From Acanthosoma haemorrhoidale (lineage: Eukaryota > Arthropoda > Insecta > Hemiptera > Acanthosomatidae): a DNA stretch of 64,000 nt. A program made the position numbers and the translations under genes. Within the stretch, counting starts at the first letter, position 1. The number at the start of each line of letters is the position of its first letter. Location: the NCBI GenBank assembly GCA_930367205.1, contig OV884014.1, positions 77,913,104-77,977,103 on the forward strand, written 5' to 3'. A model generated the notes under the pieces. The model was not told the origin of the DNA. It was given only the letters and a program-made list of their open reading frames with translations, and ran no database searches. Below, in pieces: positions 12,701 through 24,700 of this stretch.

Positions 12701-15700
12701 TCGCAATTCTCCTTCGTCAGCTGAGTGGACGGATATCCACTAGGGATAATCGCCACCCTGCTTCCTCCGGCAGCAATCGCGTAGGATGCAATACTAGCAT
12801 CCCCACCCCTATGCCTCTTTGCCGTAGGCGCAGAGGTACCGGGTGAGGACCTAATCCTTTTCTCTGGAGCGCACCCAGACCCTGCCGTATTCCCGGACCC
12901 CGAAGGTCCTGAAAGTCCGGCCGGATCCTCAGGTGGCCCTCCATCCAACATTGCCCTCCTCCACTTCTTTCTCTGGGCTCCAGAGAACTTGTGCTTGGAG
13001 GTCTCGCCTGCATCCTTGGATGCAGCGTCCCTACCAGGCGCCAAGCTCTCTGGCTCCATTACCAGTCCGCTTACCTCCTCTACAAGCGTCGCAAGCGAGC
13101 TCATAGAGGCTTCGTCGTCCACTACCTCAGCGCCAAGGTCCATTGAAGGCCCCTGGGCTGAGTCCTCTCCGCTGATCAAGCTGACCAGCTCCTCCATGTC
13201 TTCATTATTAGTTGTTGTAGTACTCATATTTTGTTCCCACGAAAGCGGGGGAAGTTACTCTGCAGGTACTGCCCCCTCTCCCTGCAGAGGGCATTTAATA
13301 CAATGGGGTGCGCCTGGTGCCCCAAGGGGGTCGATTAAAGACAGTGCATTTTTATACACCCCCTGCCATTCGGCCACAGCTCGAGCTCCTCTACACTTGG
13401 CTTGGGTGTTAAGGAGATCTCCACATGGATTTCATGGGGAGATCCCGCCTCTGTCGTCCGCGAGTCCATCGGACTCCCCAGGGGGTACCACTTGGAGGTG
13501 ACAGTAGGCGTTGGTAGGGATAGGTCAGACTGGGAGTTCACAAGCAGTGAGTAGGGCACTATTGCTTGATTCCTCCGCTACGAGTACAGGAGACCCCCGC
13601 ACCTGTCTCCCTCTCTAGTCTTTCCATTACCCTACCCATTTACCCCCCTTGGTATATAAATTTCACAAATGATTGTATATAACACAAAATTTAATTGATT
13701 TGAAAAAAAAAAAGTTGTAGTTAGCACTTCATGAGTAAACTGTGCATGTCGGGTGCATACGACAAATATATTTGGCCAAATTAAGCGATTCTGTCCGTCG
13801 CATGTTCTAAATACCTTCTCTCCCAACCTTACTATGTTACCTGACCCTAAGCTGTACTTAATTTATATGTGAGTAAACAAGATTGCGCTATGTATAAGAA
13901 TTTCCACGTCTCAGAGGCACCAAAGATTTCCGAGTGCAGCATGCGTGTCTCATTGTCGTAGGTTACCCGGAAGCCACTCAAGACAATATTTGTGTCGATT
14001 TGCAAAATAGAAAAATATTGCTTACAATCGTGATATTTGTGTTTGTTGCCAAAAATATTGATATTTACGTTTTCTAAATCTTGAGTAGTGTTCACTGTAC
14101 GCGGTAAAATTGCAAACCATTACATGGCTCATAAAGGGTGTCCCAGAATTAACGCAAGATTTGAATTTGCCGCCATTTGTGCAGTAAAGTGCTGGCAACC
14201 CTAAAAAAACAAAAACAATTTGACAGTTTAGGGTTAGTAAAAGTGGAGCGTTACACTATAGAACAACGTGTCTTTATTGTGGAACACTATCTCAAAAATA
14301 ATGAAAGTTTGGCGGCTTCAGTTCGAAAATTGTATAAAAAATATGGTCGGAATAGTATTTTGACTTCATCAACTGTAAAGAGATTAATTGAAAAATTTAG
14401 GGAGACTGGATCAGTTGGAGACACCAAACACACTGGTCGTCCAAAAACAAGCCGTTAAAATGTCAATATCGAAGCAGTGCGTGAGAGTGTTGTTGAAAAT
14501 TCAGGAACATCAAACATTCGGCGTCGTAAACACAGTTCTTTGTGCCGAAATTGGATGATATTGATGTGGCCAATATGTGGTTTCAACAAGATGGTGCCAC
14601 ATACCATACAGCCCATGAAACAATTCAAATACTGCATGCGACATTTCCTGACATTCGTGTACTCTCTCGTTTCGGTGATCAGAATTGACCCCCTAGATCG
14701 TGTGATTTAACACCTTTAGATTTCTTTTTATGGGGTTATTTGAAGTCAAAGGTGTATGTCAACAAGCCCACATCCACCCGCGCATTAAAAGAGGAAATCC
14801 AACGCTGCATCAACGAATTTCAACCACATTTATGCCAAATGGACATGGAAAATGTCTACAAAAGAGTGCGTATGTGCCAGCAAAGTCATGGAGGCCATTT
14901 GCCCGATGTGTTATTCCATAAATAACCCTAATAAATAATCATATTTAATTTATTATTCAATAAAAAAATAACAACCAAAATACTAAAAACTGTGTTTTCT
15001 ATTTAAATCAAATCTTGCGTTAATTCTGGAACACCCTTTACTTAGTGCAGTTTGTCCGGAAAATGGGTAGGCCATCAACAATATTGTCGTCTTCCCGAGT
15101 TATAGCTAATTAGATAGCTATAAAAAAAAATTCATGGCTAGTTGTTAGTCATGTATCGATGAGTAAGGAATGACGGTTGTATTAGCCGGTTGTCAGCTGT
15201 ACTGCTTCCTAGAGGAAGTGAGCGTTGGCAGGTGTCAGTGACTCGGCCTGTAGTTGTGCTGTCCCTGGCTACGGCCGATATCGATCAAGTATCTTCGGCA
15301 GTTAGTGCCTCTAGCTTACTATTCAGCGAAAACAGTTTTTAGTCGCATTTGGTGATGATGTTAATGCGTAAATAAAATGTCACCATGGCTGACATAAGGG
15401 TGAATCTGCCAATCTTCATATCTATAAATTAAATAGAAATGTGTGGCTCCCTTTAGAACTAATGCGACCTACGTGTGAAGGGATTTCATACGTTTACCTT
15501 TTATCACCGAGACTACTGGTAGACATTGCGCAGTCCGTCTTTCGTCTGAATGACTGTTCTACAATTAACGATTTTACAACAGTAAAGAATTTAACAATAA
15601 TACATACAATAATTACTTAGGTTACAGTAAAGCTTATTAATACAGTAGATGTGACTGGGTGAGAGGGATAGACAGATATGTACCGCAGGTGTTTAGTGTT

Positions 15701-18700
15701 CAACACAGCTTGAATAGGCATGCTTGATTCTTACTGAAGTTCAGAATATAAGGTACATTGTCGCTCGTTCCTGAAGACGAAAGTGGACTGTATTTACTAA
15801 TTCGACAATCCAAAAAAACCCGACAACCTTTTTTGTCCTGTCCAAGCAACAACAAACGAAAAATTGTTCACTTGCCTCTCTTAGACGACTTCCCTCCTAA
15901 TGGTTCGGCTTCTTGTGGGAATTTTCGGAGGAGGAATAGGAAACAAACCGGAAGGACAAGCCCGAACCTTTCGAAAAGTTCGTTCGAAAGGAAGATTTCG
16001 TTGTTATATGAAAGTCTATGATTCATAAGGTGAGTTAAACATGTTTAGAAAATAATGTATGATGTACATCATTATGTAGAATAATAAGGGGATATGGGGA
16101 AAAATAAATAAATATATATATATATGAAACGCGCTACCGGGATGTCAAGCAGTCCGATTTTCCCGCTAAAGCGCATCATCTCCCGGAGCCATTCTCTTCA
16201 AATATTTATAAGCTATCTTGAAACTACAATCTTACCGCGCAAACAGTTCCCTTCTTCGGTTTAAGAATTTGATTCCGGTTGACCTCATACCTCGACAATA
16301 TGGTCAAGGCATTTAGGTCACGTTATGTCTTAGGTCAACATCTGAACAAATGCTCGGTTCCGTTTTTCTACCGTTCCTTCGGTTATCCTAAATAGGTCAC
16401 CTCAAGAGGTCCGGCTGGGGTTTATTGTCCAATGCTGGAGTGATTCTGTCATTCGGTTAGGTTTAAGTCTATAGTTTAAGGATTGTTCCCGTATGGTCTT
16501 TAACTGATTAAAGATAATGATATTCCCCAGGGAACCGACTGAATTTTAAACAGAGTCTCAGTATATTGGGGTATTTGAGGATGTATGAGGACACTAAAAA
16601 TTTAAATCGATTGTGATGCATCAAACGGCACAACTGAAGATTTCTTTGTGGCTGCGAAAATGATAAGAAAATATCTATTGTCTAATAAACAATTAATTAA
16701 CCTTTCATTATCATCATCGGGGCGGCATTTATAACTAACTTTTCTATGAAAATATACATCTATAAAAACACACGTTAGAGTTGAAGTGGAGAACACGATG
16801 TGATAAGCAGTTTTAACAGAACAGGGAAATAGGAAGGACTTTTAAAAAGGATAAGAGTTTTTTTTCAATTGTTTCGAATGTTATTAATAAAGAGATTTCT
16901 AAAATTGCCTATAAACAATTTTTTTTTTATATGCGGATTTCTTTTAGCGTTACTGTCTCAAGCTTCTAGAAAGCTAGTATGATTTGAAGTTATATCTGAT
17001 ATTTTCAACGGACGTGCTCGTTCAATATCCGGTAAAAACGTCCATGACCGCGTGACCTGATCTGATTTATTTCTTAGTTAGAGCTAGAGTTAGATCATTG
17101 TTGGACTTCTTAAGATCGATTTAAACCAATAATACATTGCAGAGAGTCTATAAGTCACATAAAAAAGTATCTGGCTACTATACGAACTTGACCAGTATTT
17201 GACTCCAAAATTTCTGTAAAAATTGATGAATTCCTGTTGAGTTTAAAGGGACTATCTCGCTTTATTGTAGATATTAATTGAATACTTACAAAAGGATGTG
17301 CATTGTAAACCAGCGAGTTTCTAACTAAATCTTTTAAACATAATTTTTCGGCCGCTTTCCCAGAATTAATGAATGAAACATCTTCAATGTGATGAAATTA
17401 CAATCTGCGTTATTAGGCAGTGATAAGCATTGTGATAAATGTTCTCAGTCATACAGTATTTACAAACAGCCCAGAGACCTCCCAAATCTAAATGGTTGTT
17501 ACCCCTCTCGCATGCGAAAGAGGAAGCCCCCACGCTCCTTCGTCAGCCGCGTCACCGGATACGAGCCAGTGGAGGCTAACGAAGAGCGTGAGAGCCACAT
17601 ACGCTCCGGACAAGATTAGAGAAACTGGCCATTGCCAGGACTCCCACTGTCACGTATTTATAGCGAGGCCACTGGCGTTTTAAGGGCAAGGTTCTAAATG
17701 GCTTGTTTTGTTTCTTACTTCGGTCGGTTGTAGTCTGTTATGTAGGCACAGGAGGTTTTAGGTAATTACTTGAGCAAATACTTGGGGTGGCATTGTCACC
17801 TACGGTGTTCAACGAGGTACAGGAATTACTAGCGTGGCGTCAATTGTCTTGATGTTAACTTATTTGCTTTATCCCAAGCCGTCCATTGTTGGGATACAGA
17901 TCCCATTGTGCGTGCTATAACTGCAGACAATTCGAACTTACCGATAAATAAACAGAAATAAATTAGGGGCCCTTCGGGGTTTATGTGCGGACATTAATGT
18001 AATATGGATACTTTGAGACCAACACAACACCATAAGATAGACCGGTGTCTGATATGTGATCGTTGAAGTCCCGATATAGCATGGAGCGTAGCTTTATGAT
18101 GGAATGTCTCATCGTCCTTGAACTTCTCCTACACGGAGTACACATGTACTTGTACAGCAAGGGCGGCTTTGTCGTCATAACTTAGTGCGAAAATCGATAA
18201 TGTATCGAATATGATTGGCGGAGCTCGGAGAGATATGGTCTATTTTTTATATAAATATTGCCCGATTTCTTATAGCAAGTATGCAATCTATCTCAAATTT
18301 TGAAAATATATTCCGTTACATTTCGAAATAAATTGATTAGTTGTTTAAAATACCATTACGGTAAGTATGAAAAAAACATCAAGCACGAAAAAAAGGTATG
18401 CCCCGATTCGCTACCTTTGATTTCTCCAGTCGCAGCTCAGAACATATTTAATATTTTAAATTGTTGTTTTTTATTCTCCTATGTTTAAAGCGGACCTTTA
18501 CACGATCAGTGTTAATGTCATTACCTTCATAAGTGTTTCATCATTACTCCTTCATTACCAAAGTTATCAGCCTACTGAAGTAAAAGTTGGCATATGGCAT
18601 TATCACTGATCATGTTAGGTCCGCTTAAGGGTACGTTGAATACAAAAAAAAAGAATTTCAGCTATATATTACAACTGAATAAGTATTGTCACATTTGACT

Positions 18701-21700
18701 TTATACCCAATCCAGCCAGTACTACAGTTACCGTCAGCTCGAACCCTCCAAGGTTGACGGCCGAGTAGGTCGAAAACGTTCGAGTATAGATCAATAAAGC
18801 TGGTGGGAGTCAGGTGTTTAATTCCATAATAAAAGAAATCCAGTATTTAATGTCTTTCAACGTTTTTCTTTTTCATATTCATTTTTTAGTTATGTGCATA
18901 TTTTTGATTTGTTGATGTTCAGAAACCGCCAGATGGTTCATTTAGCAAATGAAATGAAGTATTTCTGATGAGAAATGCCGAAGAAAAGTTTTTTTTTCTC
19001 AACTTTCTGCGTCCTTAGTTCGGTTTGTTTTTATTAAAAAACAAAAAAATTGTTCGACAAATGATAGATGACTATCGACACTTGGATCAACGAGTGATAT
19101 TGATATTTTGTCTTTTTGCTTCCATTTCTATCCCAATTACAAGAAGAACAAATTGGTTCTTCTAAGCATAAATAGATATCTCTTGAACTTAATTAAAAGA
19201 ATTATTATTATAGTTATCGAGATTGTTAACTTCATAAAATTGTGGTTTTCGTCATTCCACTAATGGTATTTATTTTCCAAATAGCGCCCTCGACAGGTCT
19301 AAGCTGTCATCTTCAGTTTGTTAAATGATAGCGTCTAAAGTATGTCTGTTATATCTACGCTCTTTACTCTACTACTGTCGTGAAATTATAACTTTTGAGT
19401 GATATTAATTGTTTAAATGTTTTAAGTTTTTCACACAATCAATTACAAATGAAAACTGAAAATGACAGCTCAATTTCTTTCAACAGTGTTAAGCCCTTCT
19501 AGATTGTATTTCTGGACTTTTGTCCAGACCACTCTGACTTTAACCCTTTAATTTAATTATTGATTTAGAATTCATCCTATAATTTAAAAACACTTTTTCA
19601 ACGAATAAAAATAATTCATAACTAAAATATTTTTAAAAATTTCAAACCAATATTATGTTATTGATCGTTGAGATTTTTTGATACTCTACCCAATATGATA
19701 CACAAAAAATAATTACTAACCTATCATTATCGTCCACCTCTAATCGGCGTCACATCGAATGTAACTTCCCTGCGAACTACCGTTATAGTGGAAACTACCT
19801 CTGAAAAACTACGTTCAGTTGATATCATGACCATAATGATATTTTTAATAAAATTTTCTAATTACAGTGCTAACTTCACATTGCTAATCAGAACGTCGAT
19901 ATATTTCATTTAATAGCCTACTAAAAGTCCATAGATATATCCTAATATTAGCTGTAACCAACGAAGACAAACAAGAATAAGGTGATCTCTCCATATCTTT
20001 TTGAAAGTAGAGCCTCTTCCTTCGGCAAAAATAGTATAAAAGATTTTCGATCGGTTTGTATTTTTTAGTGTAATGGGTCTGTCATCAAGGGGTTCCTATC
20101 TTTAAATTAAAATAAAACAAAGTGTGTGTGAGATATCATCGACATTTTTATTCGTTTGATAGACCTATGGATGCCATTATGTATGGAATGTAACATCGTG
20201 CAAATGTCCGCCGTGCCTTCGCTGGGTGGCGCGCATACAAAATGTCCAATTTTCCATGACTCTGGCGCATAAATCAGGCTGAATTTGACCGATGGCATGG
20301 GTTATGTTGGCTTTGAGGACCGCTGTGATTTGTGGCTTATTCGCAAAGACCTGCGACTTAAGAAAACACCACAAGAAAAAGTCTAACCGGGTCAAATCGC
20401 ACGATCTCGGTGGCCAGTTCACGTCACCTCCACTTGAGATGACCATGCCTTCAAATCGCTGTGTGGCACGTAGCGCCGTCCTGTTGAAACCACATGTCGT
20501 TGGTGTCCATATCATCCAATTCAGGCCAAAAGAAGTATGTAATCATCGACCTTTAGCGCTCGCCGTTGACGGTGATGGCCTGACCTAAAATTCACCAAGT
20601 TGTGGTCTGCGAAAAACCGAGTTCTTGTGAGCGACGCGAAATTGACTGCCTCGGATTCTCCTGCACACTCTCACGGACAGTGGTGTGCACGTGTTATTGA
20701 ACGCTATATCCGTCCATGGTGATTTGGCAAAACAGACTGAATAAATGACAGCCAATTCGACAGATGCAGCTTCAACAATATGACCGCTATCAACTGTCAT
20801 AGTTCGGAAGCCCCTATTGGAAGACCCTTTATATATATATATATTTTTTTACGAAGAGTTTTTTTATGTTAATTATTTAATAAGCCTATATTTATTTGAT
20901 TATAATACTTGACCAAAATCTACCAGATGCGATCTAAGTAGCTAAAGGAGAATGATGCGGGTGGAACATGTGGTTGGTTCTATTTAGCCAATTGAATGGA
21001 ATAAGTACACAATGCTGCTTCATGATATGGTGCTTGGTCAAATTGTAGCATGGTGGTAGTAGCGTATATTGCACATAATTTTACATCTTGATAACTTTCA
21101 AATGATTTTCACTGAATGATCAATTCTGTGTCTGATCAATCTTTTGTCGGCAGCAGTAGCTTGTAGAGGGCTTGACAATAACTGCTTTCTGGCTGCGAAC
21201 GAATCTTCTTACAGCTTCAACCCTGTTAGGAAATATATAATTGACGTCAAGCGTTTAGAAATCTAAGTAGACATCTTTTGGTTCCCTTCCAAGAGCCATT
21301 TTCAGGTAAAAAACGAATCATTGACTGTATTGCTCCCACAGACCATTCGTTGTACTCTTCTATCGTGGATCTGTTGAGTATTTACATCTCGTTTTCGCTC
21401 AGGTGTTGATTAATCGTTCGCGCTGTATTTATGTACAAGGGTGTGCCCTATAATAAATACCACAGTACAGCAGAAAAAAGTTGAGCAAAAGTAAAAAATC
21501 AAGCCGTTAAGCTTGCGAAGAGGATTTTAATGACTTGTAGTTCACTGGAGTTCCAAAACATATAATATATTAATAGCCCTTCATTAAGTTTTGTGGAGCT
21601 GTTTTTATTGTTGGCATTTTCAGAGCATCAAATGGAACTACTATTGAAAATATCACGCAAGAAAAGCACTGACTGAGTTATTATTGTCAATACAATGTAG

Positions 21701-24700
21701 GTGGCAGTTTCAATAACTTTTTGTAATCAACACAGATTACATGTTGTTATTCAGAACGTCGAGATCTTTAACTTGATACCCTACTTAAAAATTATAGATA
21801 TTTTTAGTAACAAGTAATTAATTTAATGACCCTGAATCATGTGTTATGAAGAATGCTATATATTGCATGTCTTCCCGTAACGAAATGTGACCGTGTAATT
21901 TTCATTATAAGTCGGACGTGGAAGATATATAAGTTTTGAAAAAAATCAAATAATTGAGTCGATCATTCGCGTTGACTGAGAAATGTTCTTCGTATTCTGA
22001 CCTGTGATCTCCTCCGGCGAGTAAGCTGTATAGTCAGTTTACAATTAGCAAGTTACAGCGGGTGAAAGCAAGCAATATCGAGTGATGTTTTGGAAGGCCT
22101 TACGTCAAAAGCAGTTGTTCCCTGTCGGTTGATATTGAATGTTCCTTGCAGCCTGGATAGTGAAGGCAGCCTCCAAGGTCTGCAACTGAAGACAAATCTG
22201 TGCAAGCCCTGGCTGACAGCTTGGTGGCAGTGACGAAGGAAGCTGGTTCTGTTTCATAGATCTTGGGTCATACACACTACATCCTGGCTACTTCCGTTAT
22301 GTAGACTCTACATTGTTGAGCATGTTTCCATCTCAGGGGGTGGTTTAGTGGGATGGATCGGAAACAACGAGTAAAAAAGTACTAAAAGTAGGTAGGTAGT
22401 TTCCAGCCAGGAACAAACACCTGAGACCGGCACTTTCTTCCCTTTGACTTGATACCACTCACCAAACTTTATAAAAGCCACCCAACTTCATTGTGTTATG
22501 GAGGCTTTCTAGTTTTGATCATAGTTAATTTTTGCTTTTTGCAGAGGTTGTTTTCAAACTCTAGGTTTCCCCTCCTTTCATCATCGTTTAATTAATACGA
22601 TTATGAATGAGCTTTCTTTTATGGCACGATTTTTACTGTTTTTTTTAATTGACAATCTTTTATTTGAGAGTTTTGTTTTTCAGTCTAGGGGTTACCTGAA
22701 AGTAGGCGCAAGACTAGGCAAAAAAATACGAGAACCACTGAGAACTACAGAGGTCAATGTGCGTAAAATCTAAAACTTTCGGGCCTAGTAAAGAATACAT
22801 CAGATTAAATGGCTAATAATGATAGGTCTTTCAATGACAAGTTGAAAAGAAATATCTATGCATAGGAAATTTAATAAGGTAATACTTGCGCAAGTAACCT
22901 GTAACCTTTTAGGTCTCGAAACCCGCGATGTACAGTACATTCACTTCACCGTTCTCTGACGCGATAACCCAATTATACCCTTCCCAGGTGGTAAGGTTAA
23001 AACATAGGACTAAGTTTGTTGATGGCGTTGTTAACGTCACCGCCGTGGCTCTATATGAGAGGGGATGTTGACTGTTTAACACATCATGGAGAACCCGAAT
23101 TTGATGGTTACCATGAAACCTTGTCCGTTAATAAATTTGATTAAATCCTAATAGCACCCTTTCTTCAACTTGCGCTGATATCCTAACAAGCTCTTCTGCC
23201 CATTTAACAAAGAGCTCGCTGTGTAAAATTATTATTAACGTGAAAATTATAAATATGTACTCGTTGTGCGTGTTTATTCTCGACCCGTGTCTCAAGCGCA
23301 ACCTCTAATCAATTTATCTGATTAGAATATTCAATCGGCTATCACTAAATTATCCGAAAGTTCAACTACCCTTAAATTTTTGAAAAAGTAATCATAAAAT
23401 ATATATTGATCAATATTTGTTCTTCCGAGCTTTTAGATTAGCATCATTTGCACGACGATGATTATATTCCAATCCTCTTTTTTCTCGTGGTGGCGTTGGT
23501 AATGATCATTTGAAGGTCCGCGTGATTATTTCATTGTTTGTTTGCTATTGGAACTTTAGAAAAGGTGATAGTGATTTGATCGTAGCTCTTTCACTGTTGA
23601 AGGTAGAATGAGTCGAGTTTGTGTAGGAGGAAGTGTAGTAGTAAAAGGAAACACATACTTTCCCAGTTATGGCCTTTCAATTTTAACGTTGGATTGCTTC
23701 ACCGGTAAGATGGGATCCGCCATACTGCCGAAAGTAGTCCATTGGGGGAGTCATTTATAAATGATCCATATTTACATCCCTGGAAAGCCGAAAAGGCAGC
23801 AGGAGTGCTCATTGGAAAAAAAAATTAAACTGACTAGATGTTGTTTTGCTGAAGCAATGAAGAATACCTTAGCATAGAATTCAATACCTGCAAATCAAAA
23901 ATTGCCAACTTAATTGTAAATAACAAATAACTATTATGCCTTAACATTGCCAAACTTGTTCTTGCAAAATTTATTATAGTGAGATCAGTGCTCACTGGGT
24001 ACGAGATTTTCAATCTAAATCCGATAAGATCCCATATTAGCCAAAGAGGAAAAACGTTTTCCTGTCGAGCTAAAGGAGTTTAAATAATAACTCCACATTA
24101 TTATTATTCAGAAGTCGTCTTAATTTTAAGTATTATACCATCTTTAAATAACAAGGGTTGCGTATATTTATATTGCATAAAATGCAGTTGTAAGACTAAG
24201 TAATAATAGGATATTCATAAACAACAAGCCAATCGCACTCGCTGGCCTTCTTACTTTTCCTGTTCTAGTTTCCTTAATAAATAAATCTAAGGTTTCCTTT
24301 CAGTTTGCGAAAATTCATTGTTTTTTTTTGTTTTATCTGCTATTATATTTATTTATCAAGAGAAATCCATGCTCAAATCGAAACCATCCCTTCGAGTATA
24401 TATTTGAGAGTTGGCAGCTGGGACCGTTGACAAAGTCTAGACAAATGAACTTTACCGTGATGAAATAAAACCTTCATCTCTCCATCTCTCAAATATCAAA
24501 GCTTCGTCATACTCATAGTGGATATATTTATATATTTAATAATTCACAAAACAGACTTGCTCTTGTTTTATCCATCAATCGATTTAGTTCGAAATTAATT
24601 GATATACGGTAAAAAAAGTCTATTCTACAAAATAAATACTTAATAATCAATAATAATAATTTCGCTACATACAAATTGATAGCTCGGCCTAATGACTAAT

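Larger units (their letters stand above)
8275..13650 (-). mobile_element. Full-length non-LTR retrotransposon (LINE, I/LOA-like with RNase H)
   Basis: A two-ORF LINE on the - strand with both frames open. The 3' end on the - strand is a short (TAA)n tail (+ strand ATT repeats, about 8273-8293), as in I-group elements, not poly(A). The sequence GGTATAT occurs directly outside both ends (8268-8274 and 13651-13657) and is the candidate target-site duplication, although its left copy merges into the tail. The 5' UTR is about 420 bp and the 3' UTR about 80 bp. The element is much GC-richer than its surroundings. RNase H plus a TAA tail points to the I/LOA group. A clade call needs a tree. Intact ORFs suggest recent activity. 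Confidence 0.92.

Noticed and set aside
11936..13501. Several long + strand frames (11936-12280, 11962-12387, 12412-12846, 12989-13501)
   Set aside because: They are antisense shadows of the GC-rich LINE ORF1 and have no family motifs.
15758..16021. 87-codon open frame
   Set aside because: No recognisable domain, no splice context and composition like random intronic sequence.
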